Program-made: the position numbers and the translations under genes
Shown here: positions 49,801 through 58,645 of the stretch, one piece after another
Layout: each line of letters begins with the position of its first letter
How positions within the stretch are numbered: position 1 is the first letter of the stretch
The notes under the pieces: generated by a model
Told to the model about the DNA's origin: nothing
What the model saw: only the letters and a program-made list of their open reading frames with translations
Database searches by the model: none
DNA from: Erpobdella octoculata
Taxonomy: Eukaryota > Annelida > Clitellata > Hirudinida > Erpobdellidae
NCBI GenBank assembly: GCA_963978895.1
Contig: OZ022242.1
Location: 4,881,359 to 4,945,358, forward strand
DNA: 64,000 nucleotides
Direction: 5' to 3'

Positions 49801-52800
49801 AAACTTGTATTATGTTGTATTATGCATTTGTCTTTCCCTATATTTCTTACTGCAATATTGTTTGGGCTTCTAATTACCCAACTCGTCTTCTTTCTTTACA
49901 CATTTTGCTCAAACGACTCATCCGTATTATTTTTTTTTTACATCCTCTTTCTTCTTGTAAGTCAAAATTTACTGAAAATAAGCTTTTAAACATTTATCAA
50001 GTCAATCTGTTTCAAATTGGTTCTTTTATGTATAAATATTCTAATTCTACTCTACCTCAATCCTTTCATGATTTCTTCTTGAAGTCGTCCGATATTCATA
50101 CCCATTTTTTGCGATCATCTAATCTTTTCCGTCCAGAATTTGCAAACACAAGACTAAAAACCTTTTCTATTAAATGTTTAGGTCCGCGTACATATTCAGT
50201 CATCCCTATTTCAATACAGTCCTCTGAGTCCTTTTCATTATTTAAATCTCGTCTTAAATCTCACTTATTAAAATTATAATATATTCTATCATCTCAGATT
50301 CGAACGTATATTGTATATTATTAAATGTTAAATTTTGTTATTTTGTTCATCTTAGTAATTTATTTCAGTTATTTTACCATTCTAAATTTATTGTATTGTA
50401 TGTACCTGTATTATTATTATTCGTAAATGTTTCATCTGCACTGGTCATCCTCAAGCGAGATTCATCTCTTCGGATGTTCCTTTTGGGCACTACTCATTCA
50501 TTTTTTGTTGCATGCTTTTATTTCAATTTTTATGTGTTTCTTTAATGTGTTTTTGTATGCCCAATAAACAATGATAAACAATGATAAACAAAAAATAAAT
50601 CCTAGTAAAGATTTGATTAAATTATTTTAAAATAAAATATTTAAAATAAACTAATTTATTTGAAAAATAATTATATATAGAAACCACACCGATTCCAGAA
50701 TGTTTCTTCATCGTTTTCTTCGTCTTTTTCTCGGAATCTTTAACAAAATCAACATCACTTTCTTTCTTTTCGCTTTCAATTTTCATATTCTCGAGTTCAC
50801 GAGCCCTCCTCCAGACATCCGTATTTATCAAAGCTTCAAATTTCACATAAATAATTTCTCGTATAATTATGAAATACAATATAATATATTTGTGATATAA
50901 ATATACAATACAATACAATGTAACAAATTGTGATATAAACATGCAATACATTAAAATACAACAGAATTTTTTCGGACGGTGCTTGAAAATAATTAATCGG
51001 ATGGTTTGGAAGTTTTTTTTCAGCTTCAATTATTCATTACTTTTTAAACCCTATATTCAAAAATATATAAACTTTTAAATGTTCAAGAAATATTGTGTAT
51101 TAATTAGACAAATAAGCTATTTTAGTTTGATAATATATCAGCCATTTTATCCAAAATATAGTCCATTATTGGTGTAGGATATCTACACAAATACAAAAGT
51201 ATTGAACCACTTAATCTGTTCTGCATTGAAAAACTTCTAAAAACAATTTTTTTGCCTAATATTTATATGAAAAATCCAAAATATTTTTCATGAAAGTGAT
51301 AGTGGGGATGTGCTACAAAATATATATTGGTTAAACCAGTTTATTCATATATTTTCATGCAGTACAAATTTTTGGATCTTTTTCTTGGAACGTGGTGGGG
51401 TGGCAGTTTAACTAGAAATTTTTTATTTTGAATTTAAACAAACATACATATATTTACGACAATTTTTCTTTTTTTAATTTACACTAAATCAAGCCGAGCA
51501 ATATGTTTCCGTGCATTTTGAGAATAATTTGGGGGATTCAAATTCCAAACCCCCCTGGGTGCGCCACTGCAATACAGTACAATGCAACAGTTAAAGCTAT
51601 AAATATACATTATACAATACAATTTAGCAATTTGTTTTTATAAATATACAATCCCTGTATATACTTTTAAAAAGTGCATCTTAGAGAGTTTAGTGATACC
51701 CGGGGCAGACCGCCTCCGTCGCCTCACCCTAGCTACGCCACTGCATCCTCGCACACAACTAGAAATTGGTTAACCTGGAAAAATTTAACTGGACAGCAAA
51801 TTATATTTTTCCTCTAGGCCATTTTTAGCATTTATTTCAATATTTCTACTAATATAATTTCAATTTATTTAACAAAAACAAAATCATTTGCAGATTGAGA
51901 TTATTATGATATATTTTTAAATATAAAACAGGCAAACATCAACATCATTTGTGTTATATAAAAGATGTCTGCAATGTATTCTATTTAACACATGCTAAAA
52001 TTAAATATAAATGCCAAAGGTAAAATAAAGAATTTTTAATTTTTTAATATCATTTTCAAAAATATATTTAATATAATATTCAATATAATTTTTTTAAAAT
52101 ATATTTAATATAATATTTAATATTATGTTTTAAAATATAATAAAATATATTTAGTGTCTATTTCATGCTCCAAACTTAGCAGAAACAAATTATCTAATTC
52201 AAGAATTTATTAATATTCCTATTTTATATTTCTTTTTTATCATTTCAACTAACACATGGCATGAAAGTTAAAAAAAACATTTAAAAAGGAAGAGAGAGAG
52301 AGAGAGTTTAGGTGTATGGAAAACTAATTCAACTCACTTGTTATGTGAGAATCATCAAGAACAACTTTCTTCATTTTCTTAAACGAAACACCTCCATCCA
52401 GTCCAACTGCGTCAAAATTTATTTTTTAATTCCAATATTTTCACTTAGTTGAATCATAGATTTGCTTGTCTATACAAAACAAACATGTTCTGATTAAGTT
52501 ATTTTTACCATTAACATTGAGTAGAATAACGATAAAATTAAAATTATTTTTAATAATCAATAATTATTATTATTATTAAAATAAATATGATTAAATTTAA
52601 ATTATTGTATATTCCATTTCTTGTAAAAAAAATTCTCACCAAATTGTGATGGCTGATTGGTAGCATCAATATTTGGAGAAGTTGCAACAGTGTAAGTCTT
52701 AGATAAGTCTTTGGTGGTTTGTAATTTTTCTTTAAACACAAAAATAATATCGATTTTGAAAAAAACGACATATTTAATCAAATAAATATTATATAAATGA

Positions 52801-53894
52801 AACAAAAAGTTCATTAAAATAAATTGATATAATCTATATTAGGATTACTAATAAATTGCAGTAATTATAAATTTATAAAAAACTTTTAGAATGAAATACT
52901 TTCAACTACTTTAATAGTTAATAGATATTATCTGAATAAATGTCACCGACAAATTGTAACGATTAACAGTTTTAATTAACAGAATTATTACTTTAATAAC
53001 TGACCTTTGTTAGAATATTTGGGATTTCCAGATTCATCTTCAACAATTCGTTGGTCAACAGATTTCTTAGGAGTTTGAAAATTGAACGGAAAATTTTTTT
53101 CGCCTATCAATTCACTTTCGTTTTCGCTGAAAGTAACCTGTGCAAAGCGATCCGAGTGATGGGAATTTTGTATCGATTTGTCAAATCGTTGACTGTTATT
53201 ATTAATTTTAGGAACCGGTAATTGTCCTGGAATTGTTTTAAAAATGTATGTAAAAAAACTCTACATAATTTAAGTTATTAAAGTAATGTGATGATGAAAA
53301 TGCCTGATACAAATACTTACAAGTAAAACCACTGTTTAAAATCTTCAAACAAACTATTAAGTTTGTATAGTTTGTTTTTACCAGAAAGTTATACTTCATA
53401 CTTATATTATTTATTTGTATACTATTTAATTAACTGTAATATTTATTTTAATAATTTTTTCACTTACTTTTATTTAAATTTATAAAATGACTGATTAACT
53501 TACTAAATTCAGTTTTAATTCTTTTATTTTCACCTCTTCCTTGAGCTGCATCGTTGTACTGAACAACAGGCTAAAATTTAATTCATAACTAATTTTTTAT
53601 ATTAAGAAAATAAAAAATGTTTTTACAAACACCTCATACTTTTGCCTTTGTTATGGCAAATGCCAGTTCAAATAAGTTCTATGCTAGAATAAGAAACTTT
53701 TTACGTTTTTATAATAAAGATGATTATAAACTTACATCTAAAAGATGATCTCTAGTGTTTCGATCAATCATTTGAAACAAAAAACCAGGCAAATTAAAAA
53801 AATCGTCTGGCGCGAACTCAGATGTGGAGTCATCGTTGAAGTCATTCAATGCACACTTTTTTCTTTTTATTGTCATCTTCTCAAACTGCATCAT
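30518..53894 (-). CDS. CEP350: CEP350-type centrosomal protein, 36 exons
   Basis: Exons in order: 53894-53736, 53570-53534, 53226-53005, 52729-52640, 52406-52338, 50833-50690, 46952-46544, 46269-46164, 46057-45637, 45341-45210, 45088-45032, 44784-44693, 44344-44224, 44029-43459, 43353-43227, 42890-42717, 42357-42223, 41855-41556, 41387-41310, 41241-40839, 40592-40467, 40278-40225, 40025-39925, 39582-39436, 39354-39247, 39139-39077, 38988-38960, 38865-38512, 38195-38097, 37898-37708, 37108-36969, 36736-34591, 33062-31024, 30947-30815, 30701-30646, 30568-30518. Phases agree throughout, giving 3,174 aa (human about 3,117). CEP350 is a centriole/ciliary-base scaffold. Identity rests on SPGDLETKLLAELNFLE ... 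ALAQILK, the Gln-rich coil after it, MKEEMARQHHK, and the coiled coil DIKALEKKLERKKNEI ... KYDKVI. Exon 7 holds a charged coiled coil (YDPDVVKSFVDRKKQERL). I find no CAP-Gly domain; the C-terminal third is Asp/Ser-rich. Exon 19 could also end at 41316. Confidence 0.87.
31385..31925 (-). repeat. Coding minisatellite: acidic/basic KKDDDDDEDTRKI array
   Basis: Within exon 33 of the CEP350 homologue, about 14 tandem units of 10-17 residues. Each has four to six Asp, then Glu-Asp, a Thr/Ala-Arg/Cys-Lys-Ile/Met core and two Lys. A block of five units ending in a KKDN variant appears twice, so unit expansion was followed by a larger duplication. Asp runs are encoded by ATC/GAT triplets prone to slippage. 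Long plus-strand frames over this region are shadows. Confidence 0.93.
32858..32965 (-). repeat. Coding 18-bp repeat SSHGDI
   Basis: Six tandem copies of a Ser-Ser-His-Gly-Asp-Ile hexapeptide, with end variants VI and DGI, near the start of exon 33. DNA unit is CATGTGATGAGATGTCAC on the plus strand with minor changes. Confidence 0.93.
33110..33985. repeat. 64-bp minisatellite in CEP350 intron 32
   Basis: About 13 units with ACTATGCATAACCAATCATT followed by ATGTATTATTATATTAATAA and an ATT-rich end. Early units end in ATTATTATTATTACTC and later ones in ATTATTATTACAACTC, so two sub-families lie side by side. Conserved without spacers, so not a CRISPR array. Confidence 0.95.
34120..34400. repeat. 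31-bp minisatellite in CEP350 intron 32
   Basis: About eight units of TAATTAAATTGGATATAGCA followed by AATTCCACTAA. Flanked by degenerate GGTTATA(C/G) units at 34130-34170 and 34370-34500. Nearly the whole intron consists of tandem repeats. Confidence 0.9.
36750..36965. repeat. 27-33 bp tandem repeat in CEP350 intron 31
   Basis: About seven units containing AAACATATTA(C/T)(A/G)AAATAAAT with variable linkers. It follows exon 31 directly. Confidence 0.8.
37109..37707. other. CEP350 intron 30, low-complexity
   Basis: Contains ATC/ATCATG trinucleotide runs (37165-37245) and irregular TATAAAATTACATTTA units (37430-37640). No gene seen. Confidence 0.6.
40665..40830. repeat. 60-bp tandem repeat in CEP350 intron 20
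   Basis: Three near-identical units sharing AAACCAAT(T/C)AAGTAAGTTAT and ATATATCACATAACTTGAT. Minus-strand frames extending into it are intron read-through. Confidence 0.9.
47140..50600 (+). mobile_element. Near-complete CR1/L2-type LINE in CEP350 intron 6
   Basis: The element includes the ORF 47196-50279 and a 3' UTR to about 50600 that ends in short tandem units (AAACAATGAT, about 2.5 copies), a tail type known from CR1/L2 elements. It sits in the intron between CEP350 exons 6 and 7, in opposite orientation to the host gene. The 5' boundary is not sharp; 47140 is an estimate. Confidence 0.85.
47196..50279 (+). CDS. LINE ORF2: endonuclease plus reverse transcriptase
   Basis: An intact frame of about 1,000 aa; the first ATG lies about 25 codons after the frame opens, at MTSLHNELG. 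Domain order: apurinic-type endonuclease ([54 protein letters not shown], about residues 80-300); reverse transcriptase ([65 protein letters not shown], catalytic LFADDTSLF, about 580-790); then a C-terminal region with W..H and a final [12 protein letters not shown]. The element copies its RNA into DNA at a nicked target. No stop or frameshift interrupts the frame, so it may be recent or active. The exact clade (L2, Crack, Daphne or CR1) needs a tree. Confidence 0.93.
   Translation: [1027 protein letters not shown]
50834..52337. other. CEP350 intron 5 with DNA-transposon remnants
   Basis: Two hAT-like right ends lie in the same orientation: CTGGGTGCGCCACTG ending near 51570 and CCTAGCTACGCCACTG ending near 51744. 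Both match the consensus (in reverse) CAGTGGCG(C/T)A. I could not find matching left ends, so these are remnants. The rest is AT-rich. Confidence 0.5.
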
Positions 53895-54953
53895 GTTGAT
53901 ATTTGTTGCTGTAGTTGAAAAACCATGAGGTACTGATCATCAAGCCAGTTTGAATGTTATTAAATCTATTGCATGCCTGGTTATTTGAGCGTATGACACA
54001 AAATCCTTTTAATAAACAACTGACTAAAGTAAAAATATTAGAAAAACTACAACTAAATATGCCAATATGTTGTCAAACATGCGGCACTAATCAATTTTAC
54101 TATACTCCTGCATCTCCCCTCTATCCCTGAAAAGGCGAGTAGAGAGATTAGGTGATTAGGAAAAAATTTGTAAACAGCTAATCAGCTTTAAAGTAATCTT
54201 ATGAAAATGAATAGTCAATGCACAAAAAAATATTTTATATTTTATGTTGTTTTGGCGAGACACAGTCAATTGCAAAAAAGAAAAAAATGTCTGCCATTGA
54301 TAGTAGGCTAATTAGTAAACTAAGTAAACTACTGTTTTTAGCGTCGCATGTCGCAGTAATAGACAGTAGAATATACTTTTCAGTATACTAGTACTAGTTT
54401 AGCAACTATTTAATTTTAAAAATCTCAGCTTCATCATAGCAGCAGAGTTGAGCAGAACAGCGTACTCAGGACGATCAGGAGTTAACAAACATAACAGTTA
54501 AGATGTTCATAAGTTCATGAAGTTAAGAGTTAAGAAAGAAGACGTTCATAAGTTCAGCCTCAGCTAAGCAGCTAGGCTAGTTCGTTTTTTGCAGTTCTTT
54601 TCAACAATTTCAGCAGCATAACATGCACAAAAAAATTAGAAATAAAAAACTAATAACTCATACCATACCAATTTCAATTATTGAACAGATAAATCATTTA
54701 AGACTGATTAAGGGTTGTGCTGCAATGTTTATTTATTATTATTATTTTAATTGATTACTCGAGAACCAAGGCACCGGCGGTTTTACTAATGTACAATGTT
54801 TGCTACAACGTTATTTTGGCATATTCGATTTGCAGACAATTTATTTTTTTTAAAAATATATACTAATAACTAAAACTTAAGAACGTTTGTAATAATTTAT
54901 ATTTTTATACTGCTGATCATCAGAGAAGATTTGAGGCCAGAGACCGCTATATG
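53895..54953. other. Region upstream of the CEP350 homologue, no gene
   Basis: It should contain the CEP350 promoter and 5' UTR. I see a few short AAGTTCATAAGTT-type repeats (54500-54560) but no promoter element I can defend. Confidence 0.4.
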
Positions 54954-55346
54954 CAGTGGGTGTAGCGAAGGAGGGCAGAGGGGCATATGCCCCCGGGCGC
55001 AAGGCTTTTGGGGCGCCAAAAGGCAAAAAAATGACAACAATTTCGTCAAATTTTAGTTCTTTTTGAACATTTAAAACATGTAAAATTAACAAATTGTATT
55101 TTTGCACTATTTCACACAAGTGATTTCCAAAATATTATTAAGGAGGGGGCTCTCTGAGCCTCGGATATGGCTTGGGCGCCTTCAGGTCTCTCGTTTTGGT
55201 CGTCCAATAGACCACAAAAGTCGTGACGTCTCCAGTCAAACTCGTGTGACGTCAGACTTTTGTGGTCCATAGGGAAGACATTGGAAGAAGGGGGCTTCTT
55301 TTTTATATCTTATCCCCAGGCACCAGATACCTTCGCTACGCCACTA
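54954..55346. mobile_element. Short DNA transposon with GTAGCGAAGG inverted ends
   Basis: Left end CAGTGGGTGTAGCGAAGG and right end (reversed) TAGTGGCGTAGCGAAGG form imperfect inverted repeats. Flanks GCTATATG and GCTATGTA look like a degraded 8-bp target duplication. Internally 55207-55272 is a hairpin (GACCACAAAAGTC ... GACTTTTGTGGTC). No transposase. Probably a hAT-type MITE of about 390 bp. Confidence 0.65.
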
Positions 55347-55439
55347 GCTATGTAAATCTGTCTTTAAGTCTGCCTCTGCCTCTAAGTTCTATGGTCTCTA
55401 CATTACCAAACTATAACTTATTGTTTAAATGCTGCCTTT

Positions 55440-55725
55440 TTACAAACTTTTATTTAGGTTAAAATCTCTGTTTGTGTATGTGTTTGTGTATGTGTGTATA
55501 TATGTGTGCGTGGCTTTCTCTGTACGCAAATCTTGCAAATAAAATTTAACCAGCTTTTTGACTAGCTAGGAAGCTGAAATTTTCAGAATAGCTTTATATT
55601 GAATGACAATACATGATTCAATAAAAAAAACTTAATTTGAACATCTTTCGTATTTCTAAATCGAGTGTATTTGAAATCAAAATTTGTGTTGAAAAACTCG
55701 TTTTTCCTTTGCTTGTTCACTAAGA
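55440..55725 (+). repeat. Dispersed repeat, copy D
   Basis: The longest copy of the core: ACAAACTTTTATTTAGGTTA, a GTGTATGTG run, GCGTGGCTTTCTCTGTACGC, TTTTTGACTAGCTAGGAAGC and TTTGTGTTGAAAAACTCG. It serves as reference for copies A, B and C. Confidence 0.8.
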
Positions 55726-56324
55726 AAGGCAGCCCTAACCAGTGGCTAAAGTAATTTGGAGCCTGTATTCATTCATTTTTTGAGGAGTAACGTCAAATTT
55801 GAGGGGTCTGACTTTTGTGAAGACGTATGACAAAAGTTATTTTATTTTTTATTTATAGCCCCATACCCAAACATTTAGCTTAAACAAAAAAGATTAAAAA
55901 CAATTTTTTCCACAAGTTTCTTATATTTCAGGAAGGATTCAGCGGCTTTTCATTTTATGCAAATTTGCTATTGAAACGACAATCTTTTTTCAATTTATAT
56001 TTATATAATTGGGTTTCATTTATTGTTTTATTTTTTTAAAAGCAAAATTAACTGTTATGATTTATGAAGACAGTTTCAGCTTGATTAGAAAACGGGGAAT
56101 TTTTAACTTTCATTTCCAGGGTGAAGTTAATATATAAATGATTTATTAATATATTTGATGACCGGGAGGGGAGTGAGAGGCTGAGAGGCGCAGCCAATGT
56201 TGATGTTGAAGTGACGCGCGTGCCGTGTGGTTGGAGACATATTTGGGTTGACAATTATTTGCAAATTAAATATTTAATAAGTTATAAAAAGTGTTAGGGT
56301 CAGAATTGTCCATGGGTTCAATTT

Positions 56325-56430
56325 TGAAAACCCGACCCGCCAGAAAATCTGACCCGAACCAACCTACTTTTGTTTTCTCATTTGTGACCCGACCCACTTG
56401 TTTTCGACCCGACCCGACCCACTTTGGCTA
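56325..56430. repeat. GACCCGACCC iterated motif
   Basis: Several copies of ACCCGACCC(A/G) in about 100 bp, just upstream of the hAT transposase fragment. May be subterminal repeats of the same dead element. Confidence 0.6.
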
Positions 56431-56439
56431 GGACCCGAT

Positions 56440-56869
56440 GGGCAGAGCGGCCACATACCGCAGTTGATGTTCTGAAACATTGTGAGGATTGCCAAACCTC
56501 TTCACCACTTGCCCCTTTCTTCCGCGAAAGCCGAGAGATCCTTCTCAACTATGCGCACACTCAAATCTTATCTACGCATCACAATGGGCCAGACAAGTCT
56601 GAGTAGGTTTGCCCAGATGACCATCAATCGCAACCTTCACATTAATGAAAAAACCTTCATCGACATTTTTCGCAGAAAAAATAGTCGGCTGAATTTCATA
56701 TTGTAACTTACTGCTCTAAATTAAATGTTTTATGGTTTGTTATTACTAATTATTGCTGAAAGTTTCGTTAAGTCTTGACTTTTGTAGTACGTAAATTTCT
56801 CAGCAAGACTCCTTACTAATCAGTTTCTTTCACCGCCCCTCCCCCCAAATAATTCTGGCTGCGCCCCTG
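56440..56869 (+). pseudogene. hAT transposase remnant (C-terminal dimerisation domain)
   Basis: A frame at 56482-56706 encodes the conserved C-terminal hATC region: LPLSSAKAERSFSTMR, LKSYLRITMGQ, then MTINRNLHIN and a stop soon after. Everything before it, including the catalytic residues, is absent or out of frame. The sequence GCTGCGCCCCTG at 56858-56869 looks like the element's right inverted repeat (reverse: CAGGGGCGCAGC). It cannot be active. Confidence 0.8.
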
Positions 56870-57358
56870 AAGGGGGTATTCAAACAGTATACGGGCGGCC
56901 ATGTATGTGCCTAAACATTTTTAAATCATCCACGATTTCATTTATTTTTTGATTCGTTTCAAGGTGTCCGTACTGTTCATTGTCCTCGTTATTAATTATG
57001 AGTTTCGCCGTTTGCTGCGTTTATTTCTAGGCCTTATAAGCGTAGAACGCCAGAATTTTACTTGTATTCGCGAAGGAACTTGAGCCCCGAATTCTGTCAG
57101 AAGCTTATTTATACGATCAATGAACAAGAGTAAACACTGGAATTATTTGAAAAGAACACGTTTTTCTGTTCGGTATTTATTTTTCCGGAATTATCGACAG
57201 TCTTATTTGCTTTGAGCTTCAAAGAACAATGCCGCGTTTCAGTTTCTTTCTCCTATAAATTCTCTAGCTGCTGGTGTCTGCAACTGAATTTAACAATAGC
57301 CGAACATATTTACAGTAGCTTTTACAATAAGAAAAGTGATTTGTTAAATTTAAATTTT

Positions 57359-58027
57359 ATGTTAGTATTGTATTTTTTCATTAAAATGCACCTGAGTCCG
57401 TACGACGCCGCTATTTCTTCTAATACCTCAATCTCTTGGAACACAACTGTAGCCGGTGCTGCTAAGCCCTTTCACGAGTTTCACGTGGTAAAAGCCGCTC
57501 CTATGAGTGTGAAGTTGACTGCGGCATCAGTCCCAAAGTTAGCTAAGCAGAAGTTGGCTTCTTCTAACAAACTCAAAATAACAACGGAAGCACAAGAAAC
57601 AACAGCAGAAGCAGCAGCAGCAGTTACCAGTGAAGCAATCAACCTCGAAACGTTGATGTTCATACTCAATTTCGTTGCTAATAATACCAAACCGTTTGGC
57701 TCGAAAAGTGAAGTTGACGATCGTTATAAAGAGTACCACGGAAGATTTGATCCACAAACCATACAAATGAGCCATCTGAAAAAATTACTAGCTTGTTGTA
57801 ATTGCTTTCCCGTCCTGACCACAATAAACGCTCCACACGATGGTGGGAAACCGGCAGCTGAGCACGATTCTATTTTCGGTTTGACCAGTACTATGGCTGA
57901 TACTGCACTTGCTTTCGGACTGTCGCTTGCTCTTGTTCCAATTGTGATGTTAATTCTCTGCAGTGTCAATGCTACTTTTAAAACGCTTCGTGCGAGAATG
58001 AAAGGACCGCACAAAATAATCACTTGA
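57359..58027 (+). CDS. Unrecognised single-pass membrane protein
   Basis: An uninterrupted frame of 222 aa from ATG at 57359 (or 213 aa from ATG at 57386). It is richer in GC than its surroundings and codon-like. The N-terminus MLVLYFFIK is a weak hydrophobic leader. Next come two N-glycosylation sites (NTS, NTT), a Lys/Ala/Thr-rich stretch with an Ala run, a charged middle (SEVDDRYKEYHGRFDP), an LACCNC cysteine group, and one clear transmembrane segment near the C-terminus (TALAFGLSLALVPIVMLILC) followed by a short basic tail RARMKGPHK. That would be a type I topology if the leader is real. I do not recognise the family. It could be a lineage-specific gene or a degenerated larger one. Possible polyadenylation signals lie at about 58290 and 58365. 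Confidence 0.55.
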   Translation: MLVLYFFIKMHLSPYDAAISSNTSISWNTTVAGAAKPFHEFHVVKAAPMSVKLTAASVPKLAKQKLASSNKLKITTEAQETTAEAAAAVTSEAINLETLMFILNFVANNTKPFGSKSEVDDRYKEYHGRFDPQTIQMSHLKKLLACCNCFPVLTTINAPHDGGKPAAEHDSIFGLTSTMADTALAFGLSLALVPIVMLILCSVNATFKTLRARMKGPHKIIT

Positions 58028-58149
58028 TTCAAATTCAAACCATATGGTCCAAAAGTTGGAAATGAGCGATGCGTTCCTAGACAGGCACATTGTTGGTGTT
58101 TATATTTCTATTTCAAATAACCTATTTTATTTTGATGTGAAAAAAATTA

Positions 58150-58645
58150 ACCGTTTTATCATTTTAATTTTCACATAGTGCACCCGCCATCTTGCAATTT
58201 TTAAGCACCGTTTTGCGCGATTATTGGTCAGCCATGGATTTTTTCTGGCTCATTAATTTGAGGCATTGAATGGTTCATATGTTTTTTGCTAATAAAAGAA
58301 AATTGTGATAGCCTAATTTAAATTTGCTTTCGCATTTATAGTTATTGAATTCTGTTTGTGTGATAATAAAATATTTTAGTCAGAACTTTGGCGAGTGTTA
58401 GTTGTTACTTTTGTGTAATAAGCAAATAAACACGTGTTGTTAAATTGTTGAGGGCCAACAGCTATGGCCGCCCGCAGGAGTTTTGTTGGGGGTGAGGTCA
58501 CAAGTCACAAACACAAAGTCCAGAGTTTAATAGCAGAGAAAAAAAGTCCAGAGTTTAATAGCAGAGTGGGAAGGTACCTATTATACCGTTTTATCATTTT
58601 AATTTTCACATAGTGCACCCGCCATCTTGCAATTTTGATGCACCT
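58150..58645 (+). repeat. Direct repeats after the membrane-protein gene
   Basis: A segment of about 55 bp (CCGTTTTATCATTTTAATTT, TCACATAGTGCACCCGCCAT, CTTGCAATTTT) occurs at 58150-58204 and again at 58582-58637. Between them AAAGTCCAGAGTTTAATAGC is repeated twice in tandem (58515-58565). Looks like a local duplication in the 3' region. Confidence 0.85.
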
